From Ruminococcus sp. UBA4385 (lineage in GTDB: Bacteria; Bacillota_A; Clostridia; Oscillospirales; Ruminococcaceae), in NCBI GenBank assembly GCA_002391065.1, contig DGRP01000044.1, positions 1 to 12,852 of the forward strand: a stretch of 12,852 nt of DNA, written 5' to 3'. This document shows, piece after piece, positions 7,038 to 12,852 of this stretch. The notes below the pieces were generated by a model. It searched no databases. It was not told the origin of the DNA and was given only the letters and a program-made list of their open reading frames with translations. Every line of letters begins with the position of its first letter. The stretch's first letter is position 1. A program made the position numbers and the translations under genes.

Positions 7038-7775
7038 ATGTTTGATGCTCAGAAAATTAAGGACGAATGTGTAAAATGGATAAGAGATTTCTTTGAGGAA
7101 AACGGAAAGGACTGTAATGCCATAGTCGGCATTTCGGGAGGAAAGGACAGCTCTATAGTTGCGGCTCTGTGTGCCGAGGCTCTCGGTACTGACAGGGTAA
7201 TAGGCGTTCTTATGCCCTGCGGAGAGCAGGCCGATATAGATATGGCAAAGCTCCTTGTGGAGCATTTGGGAATAAAACACTATATCATAAATATCAAGGA
7301 CGCAGTTGAGGGTCTTACAAAGGCTATGCCCTTTGAGCTATCAAAGCAGAGCAGGATAAATATGCCCCCGAGGATAAGAATGTCAACTCTCTATGCGGTT
7401 GCACAGAGCCATAACGGCAGAGTTGCAAACACCTGTAATCTCTCAGAGGACTGGGTGGGATACTCCACACGCTACGGTGATGCCGCAGGAGATTTCAGCC
7501 CGTGCTCACACCTGACAGTGCAGGAAATGAAGGCTGTAGGCCGTCTTATCGGTCTGCCCGATGTGCTTGTAGACAAGCCCCCTATCGACGGACTTTCAGG
7601 GCTTACCGATGAGGACAACCTCGGCTTCACTTATGCAGAGCTTGACCGCTACATCAGAACAGGCGAGATAGAGGATCAGGAAAAGAAAGCCCGAATCGAC
7701 CGCCTGCATAAGCTCAATCTTTTCAAGCTTCAGCTTATGCCTGCTTTTGATCCTGATATAGAGACAGCTATATAA
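7038..7775 (+). CDS. nadE: NAD(+) synthetase, ammonia-dependent type
   Basis: Catalyses the last step of NAD synthesis: deamido-NAD is adenylylated with ATP and amidated to NAD in the cytoplasm. The 245-residue protein is a single synthetase domain with no N-terminal nitrilase-like glutaminase domain, so it should use free ammonia. The ATP pyrophosphatase loop is G-I-S-G-G-K-D-S-S (31-39). The segment P-R-I-R-M-S-T-L-Y-A (111-120) and T-C-N-L-S-E-D-W-V-G-Y-S-T-R-Y-G-D (132-148) are the deamido-NAD binding and dimer region. Two usual motifs differ: the family's T-G-N or G-T-D is T-C-N here, and the common K-x-P-S-A-x-L is K-P-P-I-D-G-L (180-186). GGAGGT (7025-7030), seven bases before the ATG, fixes the start; the frame is open back to 6981, but that lies in the promoter. 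Transcribed alone; no clear terminator follows. Confidence 0.93.
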   Translation: MFDAQKIKDECVKWIRDFFEENGKDCNAIVGISGGKDSSIVAALCAEALGTDRVIGVLMPCGEQADIDMAKLLVEHLGIKHYIINIKDAVEGLTKAMPFELSKQSRINMPPRIRMSTLYAVAQSHNGRVANTCNLSEDWVGYSTRYGDAAGDFSPCSHLTVQEMKAVGRLIGLPDVLVDKPPIDGLSGLTDEDNLGFTYAELDRYIRTGEIEDQEKKARIDRLHKLNLFKLQLMPAFDPDIETAI

Positions 7776-7837
7776 GAAACACAGTTTTTTCGGGATATCT
7801 CCCAAATATGATTTATCGGATTTGTTTGAGTTGGTGA

Positions 7838-7866
7838 TTGATTTATTGGCCTCTTTATGTTATACT
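7838..7866 (+). promoter_or_regulatory. Promoter of the small lipoprotein gene (extended -10)
   Basis: TTGATT (7838-7843), 17-base spacer, TATACT (7861-7866), with an extended -10 TGT at 7858-7860. The leader to the ATG at 7962 is about 90 bases, longer than those of its neighbours. I see no riboswitch-like fold in it. Confidence 0.7.
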
Positions 7867-7961
7867 TTATGTAGTACGGAACAATAACACTCAAATCAGA
7901 GATCTTGGGCTGATGCGATCAATGGAATAATAGGAAACCTACATTACGAGGAGATGATCTG

Positions 7962-8306
7962 ATGAAAAAAAGAGTATTTCTGTGTCTTATGTGTGTGCTG
8001 GGCACGCTGGCGTTGTACTCGTGCGGTGTTGATCCGAGCTCAGTAAGTGAAAGTACTGTATCTGAAAGCTCCGAAGCCGTTGGGGCTGATGTAAACTCCG
8101 TTGAGTATATCAATTCTGCTTTAGAAGAAGTGAAAGATGAGTATAAGTACGTAAGAACGTATGAGGTCGATGACGGACAAATAGTTGTTGATCTGGAAAA
8201 TGACGGCGACATCAGTTCTGTAAAACAGTACCTAAAGGATCGTGGAGTTGATGTTGAAAAGATCCATTTTACGTTAATGGATAAAGAACCGCGTGTTCTC
8301 ACGTGA
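7962..8306 (+). CDS. Small lipoprotein of unknown function
   Basis: I do not recognise this 114-residue protein. It begins M-K-K-R, then a hydrophobic core and a probable lipobox L18-Y19-S20-C21; Tyr at the second position is unusual but tolerated. A Ser/Thr/Glu-rich stretch (about 25-40) is followed by a compact acidic domain of about 70 residues that alternates strand-like and helical segments (Y-V-R-T-Y-E-V, I-V-V-D-L-E, then S-V-K-Q-Y-L-K-D-R). A small surface-anchored alpha/beta domain is likely, but no catalytic motif stands out. GAGGAG (7948-7953) lies eight bases before the ATG. It has its own promoter and ends at a strong hairpin shared with the convergent SpoIID gene, so its context gives no functional clue. 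Confidence 0.8.
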   Translation: MKKRVFLCLMCVLGTLALYSCGVDPSSVSESTVSESSEAVGADVNSVEYINSALEEVKDEYKYVRTYEVDDGQIVVDLENDGDISSVKQYLKDRGVDVEKIHFTLMDKEPRVLT

Positions 8307-8317
8307 ATATTTATGGA

Positions 8318-8341
8318 AATACCGCACAGACGTGCGGTATT
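8318..8341. terminator. Shared hairpin between convergent genes
   Basis: A perfect ten-pair stem AATACCGCAC / GTGCGGTATT with loop AGAC lies between the stop codons of the small lipoprotein gene (plus) and the SpoIID gene (minus). T-runs on both sides are weak, so it is called a bidirectional terminator from position and stem quality. Confidence 0.65.
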
Positions 8342-8346
8342 CTGCT

Positions 8347-9324
8347 TTATGGGGCTTTCTGTTCGACCTTAGCGCCCTTAAAGTAGTATTCAAGGATAGC
8401 CCTGTGGTTTTTTCCGTCATGCGCCATAGAGTTTGCTCCGTAAAGGCTCAGCCCTACAAGGTGCCCGAGCCCGTGTGTGGTGAATGTATATTTTCCGCTT
8501 TTATACTTCACCCCGGCACAGGGAGAAGCAAGCCCCAGAGCCGCACAAAGCTCCCCCGAGGAGACTACGTTTCCGCAGACAAGGGCTTTTGAGATCATTC
8601 CGTTATTGTCGGTTTCAAGCTCTGTGAGGGCCTTTTTCTCAGCCTTTGAAAAATCTATATCGGGAAAGGCCTTTTTAAGCTTTTTCCGAACCTCCTCGTC
8701 TGTGAGCGTGATGACCGTCTCATAGTCGGGGCTTTTCTTGTCCCGAGGGCTTTTCACGCTGACAAGATAGGGTATATCCTGTCCCCATGCCTCTTTGGCT
8801 GAGCGTGTCACTCCGCAGGAAACTGCATGGTAGGCAGGCAGTACGGGCTCGCCATTATAAAGCAGTATTTCGGACTTTGTGTCGGCGGTAAGCCTGCAAA
8901 GCTTAGAGAATACGCTCTCAAAATCCTTGCCGAAGTACTTCTTCGCCTGAGCCTTTGTAAAGAAGGACTGATATTTCTGTCTGTCATCGCTGACAAGAGC
9001 ACCTTTCAGCTCCTTTGTCGGAGATTCCTTTTCGGCTCTGCGCCTGCGTTCAAGATAGGTGCGTATAAGTACAGCCTGAGCCTTTATAGCTTCATCTTCA
9101 TAGCTTTCGGGTATCTGAGACATCAGCGACAGTGCTATAAACTCGGTTTCATCATAGTCAGCAGTCTTGCCTGTGCTCTCCGAGAGCACCCTGACAGTTC
9201 TCCCCGAGGCAGGTACAGCCGCTGCCTGCGAACCCTCGGGCTTGTCTCTCCCGATGAAGATAAGAGCAGGCACAAGTGCTGCCAGTACCGCAAAAACGAG
9301 CGTTATTTTAATCACATCATTCAT
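8347..9324 (-). CDS. spoIID: Stage II sporulation protein D (SpoIID/LytB lytic transglycosylase)
   Basis: Membrane-anchored peptidoglycan hydrolase. In the sporulating mother cell SpoIID works with SpoIIP and SpoIIM to remove septal cell wall and drive engulfment. The 325-residue length fits true SpoIID rather than longer LytB-like proteins. A TM anchor is at about 6-24, a short linker rich in Ala and Ser follows, and the SpoIID domain starts near 42. Family hallmarks are I-P-E-S-Y-E-D-E-A-I-K-A-Q-A-V (71-85), in which E78 matches the catalytic glutamate, Y-H-A-V-S-C-G-V-T (165-173), and H-G-L-G-H-L-V-G-L-S-L-Y-G (284-296). H166 and C170 may bind metal, as reported for clostridial SpoIID; that is an inference. 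GGAGGG lies six bases upstream of the ATG. A possible -10 box (TATAAT, 9343-9348, minus strand) has no good -35 box, as expected if a sporulation sigma factor is used. It is the only leftward gene in the window and is not next to other sporulation genes. Confidence 0.88.
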   Translation of the reverse strand: MNDVIKITLVFAVLAALVPALIFIGRDKPEGSQAAAVPASGRTVRVLSESTGKTADYDETEFIALSLMSQIPESYEDEAIKAQAVLIRTYLERRRRAEKESPTKELKGALVSDDRQKYQSFFTKAQAKKYFGKDFESVFSKLCRLTADTKSEILLYNGEPVLPAYHAVSCGVTRSAKEAWGQDIPYLVSVKSPRDKKSPDYETVITLTDEEVRKKLKKAFPDIDFSKAEKKALTELETDNNGMISKALVCGNVVSSGELCAALGLASPCAGVKYKSGKYTFTTHGLGHLVGLSLYGANSMAHDGKNHRAILEYYFKGAKVEQKAP

Positions 9325-9396
9325 AGCTATCCCTCCGAGGACATTATATACCCTCAGCAGTGTGAATTTAGGCGGAAACAGTCGGAAAAGTCTGAT

Positions 9397-9425
9397 TTGA
9401 CAAGTTGTCTTTTTTATGGTATAAT
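9397..9425 (+). promoter_or_regulatory. Consensus promoter of the citrate synthase gene
   Basis: TTGACA (9397-9402), 17-base spacer, TATAAT (9420-9425), plus an extended -10 TGG at 9417-9419. Both hexamers are perfect, which suggests strong constitutive expression. Open frames starting at 9405 lie inside it and are not used. Confidence 0.9.
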
Positions 9426-9470
9426 ATTAAAACTTATTTAAGAATGTCTGAAAGAAAGGGGATATTTTAT

Positions 9471-10817
9471 ATGGTAAGCAATAAAGCAAGGTCTATGTTG
9501 TATAAGAGGTTTGTTGAAAACAATGCTATAGACCCCAAGCTCTATGATAAATATGTGGTAAAGAGAGGCCTCAGAAACTCCGACGGTACAGGAGTTATGG
9601 CAGGTCTGACCAATATCTGTAACGTACACGGCTACGTTGTTGATGAGGGTGTAAAGTCGCCTATACAGGGTCAGCTTATATACAGAGGCTACAACATCAG
9701 AGACCTTGTAGACAATGCAAGAAAGGAAAACCGCTTTGCCTATGAGGAAATAGTTTATCTGCTTCTTATGGGAGACCTCCCGAACATAGAGGAGCTTGCG
9801 GCATTCAAGGCAATGCTTGCTGAAAGCAGGGCTCTGCCTGCCGACTTTTTTGAGGACATGATACTTAAAGCTCCCTCAAAGGATATAATGAACAAGATCG
9901 CAAGGTCTATCCTTGCCCTCTATTCCTATGATGATGACCCCGAGAACCGTTCGCCTGAGTATGAAATGGCAACAGCAATTTCGATCATCTCAAAAATGCC
10001 GAACATTATGGTCTCGGCTTATCAGGTAAAGAGACGATCATTTGACGGTGCGAGTATGTTCCTGCACCCGCTGATACCCTCACATTCTACTGCTGAGATG
10101 ATTCTTTCTGCCCTCAGACCCGACAGAAAGTTCACTGACGATGAAGCAAAGCTTCTCGACCTTATGATGCTTCTGCACGCTGAGCACGGCGGCGGTAACA
10201 ACTCCACCTTTGCCTGCAGAGTGCTGACATCTTCGGGTACAGATTCCTATTCTGCGTATTCAGCAGCAGTCGGAGCGCTCAAGGGTACACGTCACGGCGG
10301 TGCTAACAAGAAGGTTTCCGCAATGCATGAGTGCATAAAGTCTCACGTTCACAACTGGGAGGACGATGATGAGATTGCGGCATTCCTTGAAAAAATACTC
10401 AGAAAAGAAGCCTTTGACGGCTCGGGCCTTATCTATGGAATGGGTCACGCTGTATATACACTTTCCGACCCCAGATGTGAGATACTTAAAGAGAACGCTA
10501 TCAAGCTTGCAAGAGGAACCGAGTTTGAGAAGGAGTTCAGACTTCTTGACGCTATCGAAAGGCTTACTCCCGAGCTCTTTGCAAGGGTCAAGGGCAACGA
10601 TAAGGTAATGTGCGCAAACGTTGATATGTATTCTGGCTTTGTTTACAGAATGCTCGGTATCCCCGAGGATCTTTTCACACCGATGTTTGCAGTTTCGAGA
10701 ATGGCAGGCTGGTGTGCTCACAGATTCGAGGAGCTCGTAACAGGAAAGCGTATTATCCGTCCTGCTTATAAGTCTGTAACAGCAAATAAGGTGTATGTTC
10801 CGCTGGCTGAAAGATAA
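9471..10817 (+). CDS. Citrate synthase (citrate/2-methylcitrate synthase family)
   Basis: Condenses oxaloacetate and acetyl-CoA to citrate in the cytoplasm. In anaerobes with a partial TCA cycle this usually feeds glutamate synthesis by way of 2-oxoglutarate. The 448 residues contain all family landmarks: L-L-H-A-E-H-G-G-G-N-N-S-T-F (234-247), catalytic H275 in R-H-G-G-A-N, catalytic H326 in G-M-G-H-A-V-Y-T-L-S-D-P-R (323-335), catalytic D385 in V-D-M-Y-S-G-F, and R410 with R-M-A-G-W-C-A-H-R (410-418). The second residue of the H326 signature is Met, a small departure from the usual pattern. Propionyl-CoA use (2-methylcitrate) cannot be excluded, but no other methylcitrate-cycle genes are present. 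The start at 9471 follows AAAGGGG (9455-9461); ATG 9444 has no binding site. It would be gltA or citZ by function. Aconitase and isocitrate dehydrogenase genes are not adjacent. Confidence 0.95.
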   Translation: MVSNKARSMLYKRFVENNAIDPKLYDKYVVKRGLRNSDGTGVMAGLTNICNVHGYVVDEGVKSPIQGQLIYRGYNIRDLVDNARKENRFAYEEIVYLLLMGDLPNIEELAAFKAMLAESRALPADFFEDMILKAPSKDIMNKIARSILALYSYDDDPENRSPEYEMATAISIISKMPNIMVSAYQVKRRSFDGASMFLHPLIPSHSTAEMILSALRPDRKFTDDEAKLLDLMMLLHAEHGGGNNSTFACRVLTSSGTDSYSAYSAAVGALKGTRHGGANKKVSAMHECIKSHVHNWEDDDEIAAFLEKILRKEAFDGSGLIYGMGHAVYTLSDPRCEILKENAIKLARGTEFEKEFRLLDAIERLTPELFARVKGNDKVMCANVDMYSGFVYRMLGIPEDLFTPMFAVSRMAGWCAHRFEELVTGKRIIRPAYKSVTANKVYVPLAER

Positions 10818-10823
10818 CATTTT

Positions 10824-10851
10824 CCGCTGTTCTTTACGGACAGCGGTTTTT
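10824..10851 (+). terminator. Rho-independent terminator after citrate synthase
   Basis: Stem CCGCTGTTC / GGACAGCGG (one T-G wobble) with loop TTTAC, followed by five T (10847-10851). It starts seven bases after the stop codon. Confidence 0.85.
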
Positions 10852-10863
10852 GTTATGTTGGGC

Positions 10864-10892
10864 TTGCAATTTCGGCATGAATATGTTATAAT
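10864..10892 (+). promoter_or_regulatory. Promoter of the lipoprotein-response regulator unit (extended -10)
   Basis: TTGCAA (10864-10869), 17-base spacer, TATAAT (10887-10892), with an extended -10 TGT at 10884-10886. The reading frame that starts at 10899 begins at about the transcription start, which argues against that start. Confidence 0.8.
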
Positions 10893-10929
10893 AAAACTGT
10901 GTATGCGTACACAGTCTTATTCTTTTGTC

Positions 10930-10937
10930 AGGAGGTG
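10930..10937 (+). promoter_or_regulatory. Ribosome binding site for a GTG start
   Basis: AGGAGGTG, six bases before the GTG at 10944. It decides the start of the following lipoprotein and places the lipobox at the expected distance. Confidence 0.85.
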
Positions 10938-10943
10938 TCTGCG

Positions 10944-12275
10944 GTGAAAAGATTAGTCTGCTCTCTGAGCTGTGCGTCAGCTATGCTTTTAAGCGGCTGT
11001 ACGGGTGTTTCATTTACAGTGGACACACTTCTTAATGCCCCGAAGTTCACCGAGGAGCAGAGCGCGATCCATGAGGCTCTTATAGAAAGGGTCGGAAGCA
11101 ATATAACGCTTAAATATCCGAGAAACGGAGATTACCGTTCGGCATTTGTTATCGCAGATATCGACGATGAGCCCACCGAGGAAGCCCTCGTGTTTTATGA
11201 GTACGCTTCAAACAGCGGCAAAGACGGGCTGAGGGTAAATATCCTTGATAAGAACAGTCAGGGTAAATGGTACTCCGTAAAGGAGCTTGCAGGCGGCGGA
11301 ACTGAGATAGACAGAGTAATGATAAGCTCGGTCGGAGATGAGGGAGATACTGACGTGCTGGTCGGCTATCAGAACCTTACCAGTGAGGAAAAAACTCTTG
11401 AGATATACAGCTATGAGGATAAGGAGTTTAACCGCATAGCCGAGGATCAGTATTCAGTGCTTGAGCCGATCGACATAAACAGCGACGGTCATAATGAGGT
11501 AGTAACTATTTCAAGGTCTACAGAGCCCGAAACAGGAGTATCTGTTGTGACGGCATCACTCCTCAGAACAGAGGACGGAGAAATCACCAAAGACGCAGGC
11601 ATAAGAATGTGCGACGGAGTGCAGAACTACGTTCAGTCGAAGTCGGGCTATATCGAGGGCGGAAGAAGAGCGCTCTTTGTTGACGGTCTGAACGCAGAGG
11701 GAAACCTCCAGACCGAGATAGTTTATTACCGATATTCAAGTCTTCAGAATCCCATGCAGCAAAGACCCGATAAGCTCATACCCAAGTGTATCAGACCCGC
11801 AGGCTATTACTGCACAGATATAGATGAAGACGGAGTGATCGAGATACCTACGACCTCTGCAATGATAGGCTATGAGAATGCAGTTACAGAGGAAATGGTC
11901 TACATGACAACATGGAGCGAGTACAGAGACTTCTATGACCTTAAAGAGAAGTACAGCGGCTACTACGCTATCTCGGACGGCTATTTCTTTGCCTTCCCGA
12001 AGAGATGGAACAGTTCTGTTACTGTGAAGAAAGACCTTGAATCGGGTGAGCTTGTGTTCTATAAATACACAGGAGATATAAACACAAGCACCGAGGAAAT
12101 AATGCGCATAGGCCTTTCACCGAAGGCAAAAACGGAGAGATATGTGTCTGACGGCTATCAGGTGATAGGCAGTAAGGGTCAGCTTGACTACGTTGTGAAG
12201 CTTCCGCTTGATAAGCGTGAAAAGCTCATACCCACCATAGATGAAGTAACTAATAACCTTTATATAACAGATTAA
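10944..12275 (+). CDS. Lipoprotein with VCBS/FG-GAP-like beta-propeller repeats
   Basis: A 443-residue lipoprotein starting with GTG. The signal peptide ends in a perfect lipobox L16-S17-G18-C19. The mature part contains at least three repeats of the form found in integrin-like or VCBS propellers: an Asp-rich loop between strands, at about 67-85 (I-A-D-I-D-D-E-P), 175-189 (D-I-N-S-D-G-H-N-E-V) and 290-302 (D-I-D-E-D-G-V-I-E-I). The D-x-D-x-D-G type loops suggest calcium binding. The C-terminal 130 or so residues lack the loop. No enzyme motif is visible, so a binding or sensing role outside the membrane is likely. The stop codon TAA overlaps the ribosome binding site of the response regulator gene, whose ATG follows 14 bases later, so the two are one operon. 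A role as accessory or input protein of that two-component system is an inference from this arrangement. Confidence 0.85.
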   Translation: MKRLVCSLSCASAMLLSGCTGVSFTVDTLLNAPKFTEEQSAIHEALIERVGSNITLKYPRNGDYRSAFVIADIDDEPTEEALVFYEYASNSGKDGLRVNILDKNSQGKWYSVKELAGGGTEIDRVMISSVGDEGDTDVLVGYQNLTSEEKTLEIYSYEDKEFNRIAEDQYSVLEPIDINSDGHNEVVTISRSTEPETGVSVVTASLLRTEDGEITKDAGIRMCDGVQNYVQSKSGYIEGGRRALFVDGLNAEGNLQTEIVYYRYSSLQNPMQQRPDKLIPKCIRPAGYYCTDIDEDGVIEIPTTSAMIGYENAVTEEMVYMTTWSEYRDFYDLKEKYSGYYAISDGYFFAFPKRWNSSVTVKKDLESGELVFYKYTGDINTSTEEIMRIGLSPKAKTERYVSDGYQVIGSKGQLDYVVKLPLDKREKLIPTIDEVTNNLYITD

Positions 12276-12289
12276 AGGAGGAAAAACAA

Positions 12290-12852
12290 ATGAAAAGAGT
12301 GCTGGTTTGCGAAGACGAGGACTCCATCAGAGAGTTTGTCGTGATCAATCTTGTAAGAAGCGGCTATGAGGTAATTGACGTCGGCAACGGCGAGGACGCT
12401 CTCAAAGCCTATGACGAAAAGGACGGCGATTTTGATGTTGCTCTCCTTGACATTATGATGCCCGGCATTGACGGTATGCAGGTGTGCAAGAAGATAAGAG
12501 AGAAGAACACAAACATAGGTATAATTATGCTCTCGGCAAAGAGTCAGGAAATGGATAAGATATCCTGTCTTATGGCAGGTGCTGATGACTACATCACAAA
12601 GCCGTTCTCTATCTCCGAGCTTATCGCAAGAGTAGATGCAGTGTGCAGAAGAGTGAGCCGTTCGGGAACAAAGACCGAGGAAACCTCATCTATCACATCA
12701 GGGCCGTTCGTCCTGAACCTGAAAAGCAGGACAGTTCTCAAAAACGGTCAGCAGATAGATCTCACTCAGGTAGAGTATCAGATTATGGAGTACTTTTTCA
12801 AGAATCAGAACACTGCTCTTGACAGAACAAGCATACTCAACCATATCTGGGG
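12290..12852 (+). CDS. OmpR/PhoB-family response regulator, 3' end outside the window
   Basis: Partial gene; 187 complete codons are visible before the window edge. The receiver domain (about 1-118) has the acidic pair E8-D9, the phosphoacceptor D54 in L-L-D-I-M-M-P-G, S82 in L-S-A-K and K104 in Y-I-T-K-P-F. A short linker (about 119-137) leads to a winged-helix DNA-binding domain of the OmpR type, beginning F-V-L-N-L-K-S-R-T-V, with L-T-Q-V-E-Y-Q-I-M (158-166) and ending at the Leu-Asn-His-Ile-Trp sequence typical of the recognition region. AAAGGAGG (12274-12281), eight bases upstream of the ATG, overlaps the stop codon of the lipoprotein gene. It should be phosphorylated by a histidine kinase, most likely encoded just downstream, but that is not in view. 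Confidence 0.93.
   Translation, partial: MKRVLVCEDEDSIREFVVINLVRSGYEVIDVGNGEDALKAYDEKDGDFDVALLDIMMPGIDGMQVCKKIREKNTNIGIIMLSAKSQEMDKISCLMAGADDYITKPFSISELIARVDAVCRRVSRSGTKTEETSSITSGPFVLNLKSRTVLKNGQQIDLTQVEYQIMEYFFKNQNTALDRTSILNHIW

Noticed and set aside
7785..7804. T-run and GGGA-TATC-TCCC hairpin after nadE as a terminator
   Set aside because: The T-run precedes the hairpin and the stem has only four pairs, so it does not fit a rightward terminator.
8318..8341. Relation between the ACCGCAC hairpin here and the ends of the 83-262 element
   Set aside because: Only a seven-base core is shared, which is explained by chance in a hairpin; there is no wider similarity.
9343..9371. Housekeeping promoter for the SpoIID gene on the minus strand
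   Set aside because: A TATAAT is present at 9343-9348 but no acceptable -35 box lies 16-18 bases upstream; a sporulation sigma factor is more likely, and I could not match its consensus with confidence.
8827..9441. Plus-strand open frame of 204 residues opposite the SpoIID gene
   Set aside because: Antisense to a clear SpoIID protein, with no ribosome binding site or known motifs.
9405..9470. Upstream starts for citrate synthase (9405, 9444)
   Set aside because: 9405 is inside the promoter spacer; 9444 has no ribosome binding site, while 9471 is preceded by AAAGGGG at good spacing.

Overview
The window looks like a chromosomal segment of a spore-forming, Gram-positive member of the Clostridia. 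A Ruminococcus-like Oscillospiraceae is my best guess. The reasons are strong purine-rich ribosome binding sites (GGAGG types), TTGACA/TATAAT promoters with 17-base spacers, several lipobox lipoproteins, a SpoIID-type sporulation protein, heavy use of AGA/AGG and ATA codons, and moderate GC content. The genus is an inference. No rRNA, tRNA, CRISPR array or transposase gene is visible.

Layout. Bases 1-379 carry no gene. They hold a leftward promoter with an overlapping palindrome (33-71), a 180-base MITE-like inverted-repeat element (83-262) and the promoter of the first gene. Next come a lipoprotein with a HAD phosphatase domain (380-1561) and a membrane HD-GYP protein, probably a cyclic-di-GMP phosphodiesterase (1692-3275). 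A 336-base intergenic region follows, with two near-identical terminators bracketing a cluster of GC-rich hairpins. After that lies a two-gene unit: a ribbon-helix-helix DNA-binding protein (3612-4262) and the disaggregase ClpB (4310-6904). Then come NAD synthetase (7038-7775), a 114-residue lipoprotein of unknown role (7962-8306), and on the opposite strand a SpoIID engulfment hydrolase (8347-9324). A citrate synthase (9471-10817) follows. The window ends with a beta-propeller-like lipoprotein (10944-12275) that sits 14 bases upstream of an OmpR-type response regulator cut by the window edge (12290 onward).

Organisation. Most genes are single units with their own promoter and hairpin terminator. 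The two exceptions are the RHH-clpB pair and the lipoprotein-response regulator pair, and these are the two most informative contexts. Neither a CIRCE element nor a CtsR box is visible upstream of clpB, which makes the RHH protein a candidate regulator of clpB. The propeller lipoprotein is a candidate accessory or input protein of the two-component system encoded after it. Several start codons were moved downstream of the longest open frame, because the longest frames begin inside promoters or terminators and a good ribosome binding site precedes the internal start.

I do not see a clearly new multi-gene system. The best leads are the RHH-clpB unit, the lipoprotein/two-component pairing, the two structured repeat elements, and the recurrent extended -10 promoter form.
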